Position numbers and translations under genes: made by a program. A DNA stretch of 64,000 nt, from positions 31,001 to 95,000 of the forward strand of contig JAPQWV010001345.1 in the NCBI GenBank assembly GCA_027422505.1, in the 5' to 3' direction. Under the pieces are notes generated by a model. That model was not told where the DNA came from. It saw only the letters and a list, made by a program, of their open reading frames with translations, and did no database searches. Below, in pieces: positions 34,536 to 47,096 of the stretch. This stretch comes from Craterostigma plantagineum. Taxonomy: Eukaryota > Streptophyta > Magnoliopsida > Lamiales > Linderniaceae. Position 1 is the stretch's first letter. Each line of letters starts with the position of its first letter.

Positions 34536-36735
34536 GATGTTATCTTTCGAGGGAGATGGGTGAGAAGTATTGTGTGAGATCGATGAGGCTCTTAGTTTTT
34601 CGATCTCTTTTAGGAATTTTTTCTTTTCCATTTCAAAATTCTCTCTTTCTTTATCTAATGCAGCTTGTAGTTCCTCTATCTGCTTCACGATAGGAGGTTT
34701 GTAAGGATAATTTTTAGAATGGAGTTGGCTTCCTCGATTTCAAGTTGAGGCTCAGGAGGTTTAACTAAATCACAGATTGGCGTCAAGGGTATTTCCCAAG
34801 ATTTGTTGCTGTCATTTAATTAGTCGAAGGGGATTTGGGCCCTATGTGTGGCTCTTCTCTTAGCTAACTGTAAAGCCCATGTGTTTTATATCGTAAGCTT
34901 CTTTCTTCTATAAAACTCGAGGGTTAGTGAAACCTAAGCCTTTAATAGGATTATATAATTTTGTATCCTTGGGCTGATTTAGGAAAATGGTTTGTTCAGT
35001 TTGTCCCCTTCGCGTGATAAGATCGTCTAATTTCTTTACTTTTGCGTATAACTTCTTATGTTCTTCTCATAAGAGAGCAAAATGATTTTCCACGATTAAT
35101 TTGTCGGCTTTACAAGCGTCACGTTCTTTCGTAAGTTCACAAACCTTAGCATTGGATTTATCTAATTGGGCTTCTAGGTTGGTGACCTTAGTTGTCTCTT
35201 CAGTCATTCTATATTGAGGCTAGCTTTCTATTGATATTCCTAACCAAACAATTATAGTTATTTTATTACCTGTCTTCTAATTCCTTAGTTATCGACATAT
35301 GCTTCTCTAAGGGAATATACTTAGTCTCGCTAATAGTGAGACTCTTTGATAATTCTTCTATTTTGTTATTAGAGCTTCTAAGTTCCGCTTCGAGACTAGC
35401 TATCCTTTCCTGAGAGTTAGTTAATTTCTTCTCTACTTCTTTTATGCTTTTTGCTCAAGTTTCATGTTAGTGTCTGCTGGTTGATACGATTCTAACATGG
35501 TCAATAATGTGGAAGGAGTAACTACCTGCTAAGAAGATTCGAATGCTTGGTCTTCATCCGTCTGGTTGGTGGTTTCGGCGTCAGAATCCTCGTCCAGGCG
35601 GGCCATGAGGGAGAGATTCTCTTCCTCTGAGCTTTATATATCCTCGAGCAAGTGGTCTTGTTCCTGGAGTAGTAGTTGGCATCTCTCTTCTTTGGGAGAG
35701 TGCATTCTCTGGCATAATGACCTGGTTTCCCGCAGTTAAAGCACTTGGTCGGCTTTTTGGTGTTTTTGACTTCGGAGGTCTCCGATTTTGCACGTTCTTT
35801 GTTCTTTGAGCTTGAAGGTCCGCAGTCGATTGGCTGATGATGAGGACTTCTTCTTGAAGTATTGTTTGCTCATCATTTTCCAATTAGCTCCAACTGCTTT
35901 CCCAGCGATTTCATGTTGGGCTCCATGTCTGAGTCTGATTCGTCTTCAGACTCTGAGGGGTAGGAGGCTTGATGATCTTCTCTTTTCGTGATTTTGAGCT
36001 TCTCTTCTCTGAGACTAGGGCAACCGTGTCGTCGATAAGTTTGTCCTTCTGCTCCTTCTGAATCTCGCCTATATCTTCCTCGTGCTCTGCGAGATTGTCA
36101 AACATGGCGTGGATATCCGACACCTCAAGGTCTTTATTTTGTCGGATTTGAGTGGATATCTTTTTCCATTCTGAGGGCAGAGAGGAAAGAAATCGTATGT
36201 TGGTTTTCATGTTTGTCTTAGTGACTGCTATTTTCCTCATCTCATTCAAGAGTGTGAGATATCTTTGATAGAGATCATGTAGGCACTCCTATGGTTTAGC
36301 TCTTAACGAGTCGTAAGCTGTGAGAATATTTTCCTTCTTGGCCTTGATACCGACTTCTGTTCTTTGCATCATTTTATGCAGCTCATCCCACATTCCTTAG
36401 CTGTTGGAATGCTATCGATCTGTCGATATATGTCGTTTGGGATCCCCTGCATAAGAGTGTTTTGGCTATCAGGTCAGCCTTTGCTCTCACTCTTTCGTCC
36501 TCTATGTATTCCCTAGGCTCTTTGAGTCGACTAGAGGAGGGAGTTGGAGGATTAGCAGTGTTGACGGCCGGTACATTACACAAAACTGAGCTGGACCTTG
36601 CTCAAGTGATGAGAGAAGGTTGTCGGCCTGTTCCTTCAGCTCAATGAAATTCAGAAAACGACTTCGCCATACTGTGTATTCGCCTCTCTTAAGTATCGGG
36701 GGACGGTTTCATTACCAAGCGAGTAAGCATCCTTG
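34536..36735 (-). pseudogene. Copia element F gag
   Basis: Minus strand. The gag start is DAYSLGNE near 36727, but the ATG seen in element A is AAG here, so the start codon is lost. Capsid part 36700-36250 (EYTVWRSRFLNFIELKEQAD), then 36249-35911 (SDIHAMFDNLAEHEEDIGEI), CCHC knuckle CFNCGKPGHYAREC near 35750-35705, and coiled-coil end to 34540 in many frames. Pol is missing: homology stops at 34536 where the palindromic block starts, in the stretch matching GAAAGATAAATATTG of element A. Dead copy. Confidence 0.85.
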
Positions 36736-37783
36736 TTGTTTTCTTGAGTTGATGTAGGATCTTCGTTTGTTGTTTTGAGAGTTTGGACTGATGTTATGTG
36801 CTTCACAAGTAGCAAATTAGTTAGTAGCGTTTGATTCGAAAGCAGTCGAGAATTATTTTCGATTCAACCTTTAGAGTTTGATCGAAATAATCTTGTCGAG
36901 ATAAAATGTATTTGTTACTGTTCTCGTGCGAGAAAACGAAAATTTTTCGAGCAAAGAAAGTAGGTCAAAACCTTCCGATAGAGAAAAAATTTTGGATGGC
37001 GAATTTATTTCGATCGCAAGAAACAATACGTTTAGTAAGTTTCTCGCTAAGTCAAAATAAATCCGTTGACTGAAAAGTTTTTCGACCGTAATGATTTTCG
37101 CAGGGTCAAACTTTTATAGTTTGACTGAAAAGTTTTTCGACGGTAAGTTTTGCGAGTGCAAAGGTCAATAGTGGTCTTCGTCGAAAAGATTTTCGCTAAG
37201 TAATGCCTGAGAAACTTTTCTACTAAAGTCGTTCTTGGTAAATACGACTTTAGGCCTGACTTAGGATTCTGATAGAGAAAAATTTTCGCGCAGAATTTTT
37301 CGATCGAGAAATTAACCTGATTGGAAAAACTAGCGAGAAAAATTGAAATTATCGCCAAAAAATCACAGAATACAATTAACATTGATTCAAGCAAAAACGA
37401 TGAATTAGACTATGATATTACATGTAATTGCTCGTAATCAAATGATGAATACCCACGAACACACAATTAAACACATTAGAAAGCAAAACATGTCGATTTT
37501 TATCAAAATCAAAATGTGTTCTAATCAGTTCTTCGTGCGAACAGTAATCACTCAAATCCGATCGACTCTGCTAAATCGAAGTTCAAGCAGCTACGAATCG
37601 AATCGCAATCAATGTATATAACTAAAGCGAGCACAAAAACATCAAATTCAAACCAATTAAGCACAGAATTGAGTAATTAGATCAAAACTGAAATTTGCGC
37701 CAAACTGTTCTTCAATAGAACAGTACCAGAATTCAAATTTCGATCCAATTCTAACAATTTTCAATTCAAAACAAAACGAATTT
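36736..37783 (-). other. 5' leader of element F
   Basis: Aligns by eye with the element A leader (for example TTTATTTCGATCG...AAGAAAC...GTAAGTTTCTCG in both). Rich in TTTTTCGA and CGATCG words. The 115-codon ORF at 37394-37047 lies in this leader and has no motif; not called. Confidence 0.7.
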
Positions 37784-37795
37784 GCTCTGATACCA
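37784..37795 (-). other. Primer binding site of element F (tRNA-iMet)
   Basis: TGGTATCAGAGC on the minus strand, two bases inside the LTR. Confidence 0.92.
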
Positions 37796-37797
37796 AT

Positions 37798-38150
37798 TAT
37801 TAGGTCCTAATTTATCAACTCCTAAATCCTAGACTTGAAATCTAAGGAATTCGATTAGAATTGTACAGGGTTAGACTTCGATCGAAAACCTTTCGTTGAG
37901 AACTTCGAGAGAGATTTCGAGTAGTGAGGGAATGAATTCTGACTTTCTCTCTCTAGAATTTGATTTGCAAGCCTTTCGGACCAATTGACTAGAATTATCT
38001 CATTACGCTCAATGTTTGTACAAGTATTTATACCAAACATACTTGGTATAAATAACATGCTAAGTCCTAGACTAAGGACATATACAATAAAAGCCCCAAT
38101 CTACGAAGACAGCTAATAAATCAAAGCACAATTAGAAATGATATTCTACA
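37798..38150 (-). repeat. 5' LTR of element F (subfamily 1, diverged)
   Basis: 353 bp; minus strand TGTAGAATATCATTTC...ACCTAATA. The terminal TG...CA is changed to TG...TA at the U5 end. Inserted in the integrase region of element H: right flank ATACC. Contains the TATACCAAACATACTTGGTA palindrome. Confidence 0.85.
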
Positions 38151-40276
38151 ATACCAACCTTCGCCTTGACATCAAGCTTGCTCGTTTCTTGAATCGGAAT
38201 GTGAACGAAATAATATGAGACGAAAATTTTTAGGTGATTAACCGAGGGTTTGACTCCACTCCATTTCTCAATCGGCGTCACATCTTTAGCACGCTCGTCA
38301 ACAATCTGTTTTGCATATAAACAGAAGTATACCCAGCCTTAGCCCAAAAATTATTTTGTAGATTTTTCTCTACCAAAAGACCACACCATCTCTACGACAC
38401 TTCTGTTTTTCCTCTTGATGATGTCGTTTTTGTCCGAAGTATAAGACGTAGTAAGTTGATGATGTATAACTTCATCTTAATAAAATTGGTTGAATGCATT
38501 TGAGTTGAACTCAATGCCATTATCGGATCGCACAGCTTTAATTTTGCATCCACTCTGGACTTCGACCATCTTCTTGAATTTTTTAAAAAATTCCAAGAAC
38601 TTGACACTTGAATCGTATGAAATAAATCCAAGTCATCCTCGTAAAATCATCAACAAATAAAATGAAGTATTAGTTGCCGTTCAAATATTCTGTTTTCATA
38701 GGACCACACACATCCGTGTGTATCAACTCAAGCTTACTTTGCGTCCTCCAAGTCGAAGAATGCGGAAAAGGTAGTCTATGTTGCTTTCCCATTTGACATG
38801 AGGCTCACACTCTATCGGATTTTTGTATCTAGGGCATATTATAAGCCATCTCCTTTTTATAAAGCAAGATCAAAGAATAATAATTGCAATGCCCAAGTCG
38901 TTTGTGCCAAACACTAGAGTCGACAACCTTTGCTATTTTCGCACTTTCACCAACGAAACTCCAATTTATCGGAAATGTTTTCTCAACCATAGGCAGCTCA
39001 GCAAAAATACTATTTTGAGAATTATATATGTAGCAGCATTTCTTCTTGAAGAAAAGAGAATAATCATTTTCCATCATTCGGGCGACAATGAGCAAATTTG
39101 GCGTCAACGAAGTATATAAGGGACATTGTGAATCCGTCTAATACCTCGCTTTGATGGAACAGCTATGGATTTACTTCCTTGAGCTTGAAATAAGCACCAT
39201 TTCCAAGCTTCACCCTCGTATGGATCGAGTTGTCTAAAGTTTCGAAAATAGCCTTATCCTTCGCCATATGACTCGTACACCCGCTATCAACGTACCAAGT
39301 AAGTTTCCCACTTGATTTTCCACTTGAGTGGCCATAAATAAGCTGCCTTTAGCTTTTTCTTCCTCTTCTTCTGTGTAATTTAGCTGCTTCCCTTTTTTCG
39401 GTTGATTATTTTACGCCTTCGAACGATAATATTTCTCAATATGGCCATATTTTTCAAAACCGACGTTGGATTTGTGGTTTTCCTTTGTGCCAACAATCTT
39501 TCTCTTCATGATTGGTCCTCCCACATACAAGATGAAAATCTCCCCTTATTTTCAGAACCTTTCGAAGTCATCGGAGCTTTTCCTCTGTCGATCTTTTGCT
39601 CTGAATTCTTCTTGTCATATTTCTTTCGAGAAGTTTCCTTTGTGTCTTGCTTGCATAGCTCCTTTCGTGGATAATCCATCATCGAGTCTCATGAGTGATC
39701 TTTGCTCATGGGCTTGTAGTTTGCTTATAATTGCAGCAACGCTAAGTTTCGTGAGATCGCACGACTTCGATCGCCGTCACTTTCTCTTTGAATTTTCCGG
39801 GAGGCTAACCATTATCTTCTCCACCACTTTAGCATCCGCAACATTCTCTCCAAGCAACCTGATCTATTTACTAGATCAGGTAACTTAGATGACTACTCCT
39901 TCACGCTTTCACCATCTTTCATTTACAAGACTCAAATTTCTTTTGAGTGTCAAGAGTTTAATTGATTTAACTCTCTTTCACCATCAGTCATGACTACTCT
40001 TTGGAGATTTGAGCGTCATGATTCTCATAAATATAGCATCAGATATAACCAATCAGATAACCGTCAAAGTCCTTGGTTTCTTTGCTTTTTGATCTTCGAA
40101 ATTCTTTATCTGCGTTATCGACGATCTGCTCCTAATGGTGTTGGATCTGCTCCTTTCTCCACCGCTTCCTATAAATTTAAAGCTTGAAGATATGACTTCA
40201 TCTTGATTGCCCGTATATGGTAGTTCTCTCATTCGAATTGCGGAGGTCCGGTGCCTAAGATGTTGCTTGAAGACAT
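38151..40276 (-). pseudogene. Copia element H: gag, protease region, integrase (5' half)
   Basis: Minus strand, a lineage different from A-F. Gag start MSSSNILGTGPPQFE at 40276, capsid part broken (MKSYLQALNL, EAVEKGADPTPLGA). A decayed CCHC knuckle (GFEKYGHIEKYYRSK, cysteines lost) near 39470-39415. Protease scrap near 39290-39250 (TWYVDSGCTSHMAKDKAI-like, broken), GAG-pre-integrase VWHKRLGHCNYYSLILLYKK near 38910-38840, integrase KIKAVRSDNGIEFNSNAFNQ near 38560-38470, and the integrase end TPIEKWSGVKPSVNHLKIF near 38270. It stops at 38151, cut by the element F LTR. All frames broken. Confidence 0.75.
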
Positions 40277-40321
40277 GCTTTGATCTTGATGTTCTTGAAG
40301 GTTTGGTCCCTTAAGATTTTT

Positions 40322-40333
40322 GCTCAGATACCG
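40322..40333 (-). other. Probable primer binding site of element H
   Basis: Minus strand GGTATCTGAGC in the context AACGGTATCTGAGCA, a variant of the iMet site, about 45 bp before the gag start. It implies a 5' LTR whose end (…GGCA) is at 40337; the LTR start was not located, but sequence up to about 40560 could be LTR. Confidence 0.5.
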
Positions 40334-40336
40334 TTT

Positions 40337-40639
40337 GCCATGAATTCATCGACATAAAAGATAGATCGAAGAAGAATATGAAATACAAAGAGAGAGCATA
40401 CACATTTGAAAACCTTATTGAAACATATCATTTGCACATTCCATTATTATTACATAAAGACAATAGTACATAAAGTAACACCATAAACATTTGACAACAT
40501 TTTGACTATGACACCCATAGACAATTAAGAAAGATACTTAATTTTTATCTCAAATACTGCGTAAAGTACTATCACATTCGGGGGAAAGGTACGTCATGTC
40601 CATTGTGTATGTTTGATTGATTACTCTTGAAATGTTTAG
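40337..40639 (-). other. Possible 5' LTR remnant of element H
   Basis: AT-rich stretch directly outside the primer site. No second copy is present to fix its borders. Nothing else recognised. Confidence 0.3.
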
Positions 40640-40965
40640 GCACTGGTCATGAAGTCCAATGATAAAGCATTCGTAACCTATAAATTGGAAGGAAAAGTTG
40701 GAGCTGCAAGTGGAGAGAAAGGTCCTATAAATGGCTTAGATTTCAGTTACACTTTTGATGGATTTTGTGAAGGAGAGAGTATAGCAAGCAAGTCACAAGA
40801 ACCATGTTTGGAACACCACATCAAAAACGGTTTAGCCGAGAGGTTCGATAGGTCCTTGCTTGAAAGAACAGCTAACAACTACCTTATGATAGATTACTCA
40901 AGTGCTGGTATACAAATGGCTACACCACAAGAGAAGTGGAGAGGAACCAAGCCAAATCATAATTT
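40640..40965 (+). CDS. Exon-like open segment, product unknown
   Basis: An uninterrupted frame of 108 codons bordered by a possible splice acceptor (TGTTTAG before 40640) and a consensus donor GTAAGT at 40966-40971. The frame is open across the whole interval (ALVMKSNDKAFVTYKLEGKV; DFSYTFDGFCEGESIASKS; ERTANNYLMIDYSSAGIQM). The composition is that of a normal protein, unlike the surrounding transposon remains, and it has no retrotransposon motif. It may be a host exon or an exon captured by an element. I do not recognise the family. No neighbouring exon found: retrotransposons flank it on both sides. Confidence 0.4.
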
Positions 40966-41036
40966 GTAAGTATGTGTGTGCCGACTCAGGGCATTTTGTA
41001 TGACAAATAAGTTCACCGAACGGAGTGAAACTGAAG

Positions 41037-42558
41037 TGTAAAATATGCCTAAGAGGGGGGTGAATTAGGTTATAAAAAACTATTGGCTTGTTATTCTTTG
41101 AAAAATACTTTTCTTTAAGAAGATAATCGCAGAGTGTGTTATATCCCTGAATGCAGCAAGAGTATCAACGTTATCTCCCTAACCCTGTTTCACAAATATC
41201 ACGTTATTTTCAGAAAACGTTCGATGATATTACCAAGTTATTTGTTGGCGTTCCGGGTTTGTCTCACAGTATAGTAAATAACTGAAAATAAAGTGAGACG
41301 GGATTTCTATACAGGTTATATCCCCAACTGGGGGTTTAATCCTGTCCTTGGGGTGTGATCTCCCCATTCCGATCAATCACTGAGTATTACCGGTTACGGT
41401 TACAGAATGACCGATTCTTACACAACCGAAGCACTATGGATACTAGACCTCCTTTTAGGCTGTCGCACGCACAGTTTTGTTCCACGTCGTTTACCTAGGA
41501 ACCAATTCCCCGACTGGACACAGCTTGCTACCGAAGGGCCACCGAATCCACCAAATTCGTCCTCCACGTGCGAAAGACTCCACTCGTGCTCCTTTGTGCG
41601 CTCAACACGTCCGAAGACTAAGGTTTGAGGATTGGGTGTTGCTAAAGATAGCTCAAAGGGTACAGAATTTGCAAATGAAAGCTCAGCACAAACTACGAAT
41701 GAATCGCAAATTTACGCTCAATCACCCTAAGGAATTCTACGGCTTGTGTGTTCGTTTTGTACCCTTCAACATGAAGTGTTTTCCTTCTATATAGACCCAC
41801 AAATTGCTTCTACACTTCACAGGGAAAGTTAAGCACAAAATATGCAAGAGAAGGCTCAATAATCACGTGCATTAACTCAATGAATCATGCCAAGAATAAA
41901 CCAATTTAGTTCAACGTTCACGCATGATCACTTACCATAAATGTCACAGATTTACTTTCATTCCACGGACATCTCATTCGTTTGTCAACACATTCCATAT
42001 ATAGACTCAATCAGCATATTTCCACATGTAAACTCAATCAATTAATTACTTTCCAAAAATATAAATCTCAAGTCGCACAAGGAAAGATAGATCATTGACT
42101 CACTGATTTAAAATTCAATTACGATAGCACTCAAACGGATATATCATTGATATTCTTTCCTAAAATAAATCAATCACATGTAAGCACTAATCAGAATATC
42201 TTTTCCATATATAGCATAGTCATATCCGGGTGATCACAGTGATATTCTTTCCTAAAATAACTTATCACGTGTACAACTCACATATCACTTAACAAATATA
42301 TATTTCCATATATAGCACACGGTGAGATTCCATTCATACGGTAACCAGGTGATCACATCTATATTCCAGTTAAGCATAAGATCACATATATTCGATTTTC
42401 TTAACGATTTAAATCATAATGAAACACTTAATCGAATATAATTACATACTTAAACATCATAAATCATACATATCGAGTTTCTAAATTGTACCCCCATAAT
42501 ACATAATTACTTGGAATAATCAAAACTCTCATAATCATTTGGACCAAGAAGGTCTACA
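41037..42558 (-). repeat. Long LTR of copia-type element J (3' LTR, minus)
   Basis: Minus strand starts TGTAGACCTTCTTGG at 42558 right after the purine run GTGAAAAAGGGGGAGAT (42575-42559), a polypurine tract, and ends near 41037 (…CATATTTTACA). It contains the CACCCCCCTCTTAGGC phrase (plus: TAAGAGGGGGGTGAATTAGG) often seen at one end of plant copia LTRs. Length about 1.5 kb. The ORFs at 41407-41794 are in it and are not called. Only a few bases of its internal region remain before the next LTR. Confidence 0.5.
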
Positions 42559-42583
42559 ATCTCCCCCTTTTTCACGATGACAA

Positions 42584-43495
42584 GTGTTAGGATCGGTTAA
42601 CGCGTTTAGAGAGGGGGGTGAATAAATGCTTGTCCCTTTTTCGATACTTAACCGGTTAGGGTCAATACCGGTACTTGATATTTTCTTAATGTAACGTGAG
42701 GAAACGGATCAGTCGGTTTTGAACCAAGACCGATGATAAACGTGATGTGTTTGTGTGTGAGAAGGAACACCAGTTTGTTTCTGGAAGTTCGGAGTTAACT
42801 CTCATACGTCTCCCCTTCTTCCTCGCAAGGAAGGTTCACTAGATCTTCAGGTATACACTAAGTACAACCTACCCAGCTGCCCTCAACTTCAATCTAATGA
42901 ATCACCTAGGAAGTCGTATAATACAATCCACCTACTTCAAGAGCGTGTAAAAGTCCCTTGGAAACAACTCACTTACTAACCAAAACTGGTCTACGTACAG
43001 TGAGGACAACACCCAAATAACTCGCTTAAGAGTTTAACAGTTTTTCACTTGTTTTTCACTTTCAAGGTTCGTCGTCATTTGTCTTCATCACTTCTCTCTC
43101 CTTTTTATAGTTGAGCTTGATGAAGGGAGCGTTGTGAGATAGCTCCTTGTGCCAGACAGTGCATTAAATGTTACCCAAACGGCACTGTCCGGTTTCCATA
43201 GCAGTTTGCGCTGTTCCATTTGCTTTTTCCTCTTTTAGCTTGGCTAGACTTCAGCTTGGCATTTTCTTGGCAGCCTTGCATTGAACGTTCTTTCAGAAGT
43301 CTTCAACATCGCGCCTTGAACAATTTTCGTCCACGTAGCAGTTCCGGTATCTGCACTCCGGTCTTGGCAACATCCGTTTTCTGGTGCGCTTGTTAACTGC
43401 TGACTGGTATCCGATCATGAGTCTTCGTTTAATCGGTATACTCAGTCGAGTTTGGACAATCACCAAAACTGTTTAATCTGAATTTTGATTCAAGA
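42584..43495 (-). repeat. LTR of copia-type element K (3' LTR, minus)
   Basis: Plus strand starts TGTTAGGATCGG (LTR end CCGATCCTAACA) and again carries a GAGAGGGGGGTGAATAAATG phrase near one end. The inner end lies near 43495 next to the polypurine tract CACCAAAAAGGGGGAAAT (43522-43505, minus). About 0.9 kb. The immediate left flank ACAAG could be half of a target duplication; its partner was not found. Confidence 0.5.
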
Positions 43496-43629
43496 TTTCT
43501 ATCGATTTCCCCCTTTTTGGTGATTGTCAAAACTCGACGAAGCAGAATGGTATTTATTATATCAAAGGATTTGATACATAAACTACAAATCTATTACAAC
43601 CGTTGTTAGCCTATCTTATTACTTGAATT

Positions 43630-43755
43630 GGCTAGTTCTTCGACCTTCCGGTTGAGGATATTTTGCGATCTTGACCTTCTGCTTCGTCAGTAGGCCAGTT
43701 CTTCAATCTTCCGGTTGATCACATCTTTCGGTCCCGGCCTTCTGCTTCGTTAGTA
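43630..43755 (-). repeat. Two-copy 63 bp tandem repeat encoding 21 residues
   Basis: GGCTAGTTCTTC at 43630 and GGCCAGTTCTTC at 43693 open two copies of a 63 bp unit. On the minus strand both encode variants of EAEGxDRKxxSTGRxKNWP. A period that is a multiple of three suggests it arose in coding sequence. Confidence 0.75.
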
Positions 43756-46569
43756 CTGCCATCTGCCCTTTTCCGGAATTGGCAATACTCTTCTTCCCCT
43801 TTTTGACAATCGCTTGTCTGGTATGAGGGAAGGTAAAATCCCTCAGCTCTGCGGCTTGTCCAACTTGCTCCGTTTAGCAGCTGGGCTCCTGCAGAGCTAC
43901 GGTATCCCCTGAACCCAGCCTTATCGAGGGTTTCTTCGGGGAATCAGATGTTGCGATGAGGAGATCCTACGCTTATTTTCTCCTCAGAGAGCGCAACGAA
44001 TCTGATAGGAGCAGAGGGATACCGTCTGGCATGGCATTCAATCCCGGATATTCGCTCGTTAACTCCAGTGTCGTTTCGTCGTGGGTTTCTCAGCCTTTCC
44101 ACCACCAAGAAACTGGGACGGGCGCCATCATCTTCTTTGAGTCCTTGTAGTGCCAGGATGGTCTGCCCTTCCAGCGGCATCTTCTTTTCGGCTAGTGCCA
44201 TCTTCTGTGTGTCCTGGGTTTGCCACTTTCATCTCGCCCAGTCCATAGAGAAGCTTCCTGGAGCTAGCCTTCTATGCCGTCGGACTTGCTTTAAAATTCT
44301 TGCTCGTCCGAAACAGCATCTTTAAGTCTTTGTTGGACCGCCAAGAGGTCTTTGTATACCCTAATGGGTCGGCTTGCGTCCAATGTCGAGTCATGCGACT
44401 CTGAGATGGTCTAAGAGGAAAACCGGATTTGGACTAGTTAGGCTTTTCTGGTTGTAGATTGATGAACTTCGAAAGAGGGCGCGAGGTCATACTTGGGAGA
44501 GTTTCGTCGTGTTGTGTCACGAGTGTACAGTAAACCATACCATCCTTATCGCTCAATTTAGTGCGTCGGAAGTTTAAGTCTTGTCGATTGGCAGAGATTC
44601 TTTGATGACAAGACTATTCACGCATTCAGATGATCCTGAAACTCAAAGCAGCTATGCCAAGACATATAATATGTCCATTGATGCAGTGCAATTATTAAAG
44701 CAAAGTCTGTCTTTAACCAGCAGTACGGGTACGGTGTAATATCCATTGAACAGATTCTAGTCCCGATTTCAGAAGGAATCCGGTATAGGTAATGAGAACT
44801 TGGCTTAAATCGATTAAGATACATGTTTAAGTTTCGGTAGTGGATATTTGACAGAGCTCGATTTTGGTTGAAATTGAGTGGGATAAGTGTACGAGCTGGT
44901 TTTATGAAGAAATGATCGGAAAAACTCGTGCGCTGAAATCATCAAAATGCAACATTTTCTGTAATGTCTAGGCAACTGCGTTATATCATTTACATTGGTA
45001 TAACATTGTTCCCCCTGACTTCATGCTAGGACTCTAAAATATTTCTAATAGTCCTAAGGCACTCTGAAAGAAGATAGACTTAGCTTTGAAGAGCAGTCTC
45101 ATGTGTCTGTCACTTGCCGGTTTGTCGAAGTGTCCCTTAGTCTCGTTCTCTTGATCACTCAACCTTCTGATGATCTCTTGAGTGGAGTACCGATCTTGTG
45201 ATTGTAGTTGCGGAGGGTCTATTAATAGAAGAGCTTTTTGCTGAGATGTCCGAATTCGGTCTATAAAATTTGCTAGATTCTAGGCTTGTAGATGATCGCC
45301 ATGGTATAGGATTTGGTATCTGATCACCAATCCAAATTTTGGTCTTTTAAACATCTGCTTGCTGGTCCCTGTCAGCTGGCACTATGGTCGGATCGGTTTG
45401 CTTTGGTCATAACGATCAACCGTAGGTCAACTCGGTCTCGGTTTGGTCTGACTTGATTAGTCGTGGTCACCATTTGTATACCCCTTGGAGTTTGACCGAC
45501 GCCGTCCTCAGAGACCGATACTGCATATGGTATCCAGTCTGCTGGCCGTTAGGTATAACAAACCTATGTCCCTCCGGTACATAGTTGTGTTTGCCACGCC
45601 CTATTCACCTTCATGTTTGATGTGCTCATTTGAGTTGGTCTCTGAACTGTCGTCCATACCAAACTTCTTTAAATTTCTGCTTGAAGTCCTCATGTACTGA
45701 ATATAACCAAAATGGCTTCAAGTCTCGCGTCCGATGCGACAGTTTCACAATCAGTTCCTTCCATCTACAGGTATCCTGGAATGAACAATCTTGCCTTGTT
45801 TTTGAACACCCGTTTCTGTACCGGTTATTTTTAATGTGGTTTTGGAATATCCCAAACTTGGCTATCCTCAACCTGGTTCAGTTTTTGAGTGGCCTTCATT
45901 CAGTTGTCCCCTTAAGGTCTTAATTCTTGAAGATCGTGGTTGAGATAGAGGCATGAGCAAGCATGTTGATTGACGCTTTATCTTTATTTGACTTTGGCAT
46001 ATCGAATGATGAGTTTCTTAAGATGTTTGGTTTAGCCCCGTTTTATCTGATGGATTCCCCCTCAGATTGTCCCTTCATCCGATAGTTACCTGGTATTTCT
46101 TCGTTGATTGTCGAATTTTACGTAGCTGGATCCTTCCTGCAGTATCCCCTCATTTGGATCTCCAGTTGATTGCTAAGCCGGTTTAAGCTCTCACACCAGG
46201 GTTCCTCACAAAATCCTTTTGGAGTCGATTTATTCGGTATAGTCGTCTTCTAGACATCTTGAAATATCCGAAACGTTTCCAGCTCAGATCTCGTAGTGTA
46301 GTTTTTCCTGTCTCCTTGCAAACTAGTGACAGATTTTAAGTGTAGCGACCGGTATGTTTACTCAGCTACTTCACTTTGCTGAAATGTCCTGACAGCATAT
46401 AACTCATGGAGTACTCCATCGTTCTCAGAATATGATGTTAGTGTAATGTTGAAAAATTTAGTGTCTCTCTACTTTCCGTTAAGTCTATTACTGAGACTGG
46501 TTGGCATGTTGAAAATTAATTTGTTTCCAGCACGTTATTGTCAATGGGTTATAAACTAGATTAGTATAT

Positions 46570-46670
46570 CTTGAATATGTAATTATTTTCAATTTTAAAT
46601 GATCTAGTCTTTTGTGCCATAGCCATCTCTTGGACTCACAAGTTACCAAACACGTTGGAATATAAGCACT
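46570..46670 (-). pseudogene. GAG-pre-integrase remnant of element K
   Basis: Minus strand encodes CESKRWLWHKRLDHLKLKII, matching the W-L-W-H-R-R-L-G-H-L-N pattern of the copia GAG-pre-integrase segment (zinc-binding His pair kept). Shows that K is a copia element oriented minus. Confidence 0.65.
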
Positions 46671-46737
46671 TGCTTATTCCAATTTAGAATGTCGGTATTG
46701 TCGGTTCCTCGTACAGTTAGTGTAGCTATGCCTCAGT

Positions 46738-47083
46738 TGTAGACCACCATTTGTAATTGTGCTTGATTTCATTAGTTGTCCTTGTAATTAGGGGCGTTTT
46801 GTATAGTAGTCCTTAGATTAGGACTAGTTTGATATTTATACCAAGTTTGTTTGGTATAAATACATGTAAATCAATTGAGCTTAATAGAGAAAGTTTAGAG
46901 AATTGATCCGAAAGGCTTGCAATTCGATTTCTAGAGAGATAAACAACAGTAAGTTTCTCACTCTAATTGACTCTCGTGTTCTTAACTTGAGTTTTTCGAT
47001 CGAATTCAATTGATTATCTAAACGATCGAATTACTATGGATTCTAGCCTAGGATCGTAGAGTTGTTAATCTGAGGACCTAACA
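46738..47083 (+). repeat. 5' LTR of element C (subfamily 1)
   Basis: 346 bp, TGTAGACCACC...CCTAACA, with the TTATACCAAGTTTGTTTGGT palindrome and TATAAATAC TATA box. Left flank TCAGT is a possible half target duplication. Followed by the primer site. Confidence 0.9.
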
Positions 47084-47084
47084 T

Positions 47085-47096
47085 TGGTATCAGAGC
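47085..47096 (+). other. Primer binding site of element C (tRNA-iMet)
   Basis: TGGTATCAGAGC one base after the LTR end. The leader that should follow is missing: sequence runs straight into gag coiled-coil codons. Confidence 0.92.

Larger units (their letters stand above)
43501..46735 (-). mobile_element. Decayed internal region of copia-type element K
   Basis: Minus strand between polypurine tract and element C. The only clear coding trace is a GAG-pre-integrase scrap near 46660-46580 (ESKRWLWHKRLDHLKLK). Total length is too short for a full pol, and all frames are heavily broken. Near the 3' end (44201-43600) is a basic stretch with a 21-residue tandem repeat, perhaps the remains of an extra ORF. 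ORFs such as 43944-44201 and 45485-45923 on either strand show no motif and are not called. Confidence 0.45.

Noticed and set aside
30500..34540. Firm target duplication around the palindrome
   Set aside because: GATAT against GATGT is only 4 of 5 and the flanks are two different elements, so it is kept as a hint and not as proof of one integration event.
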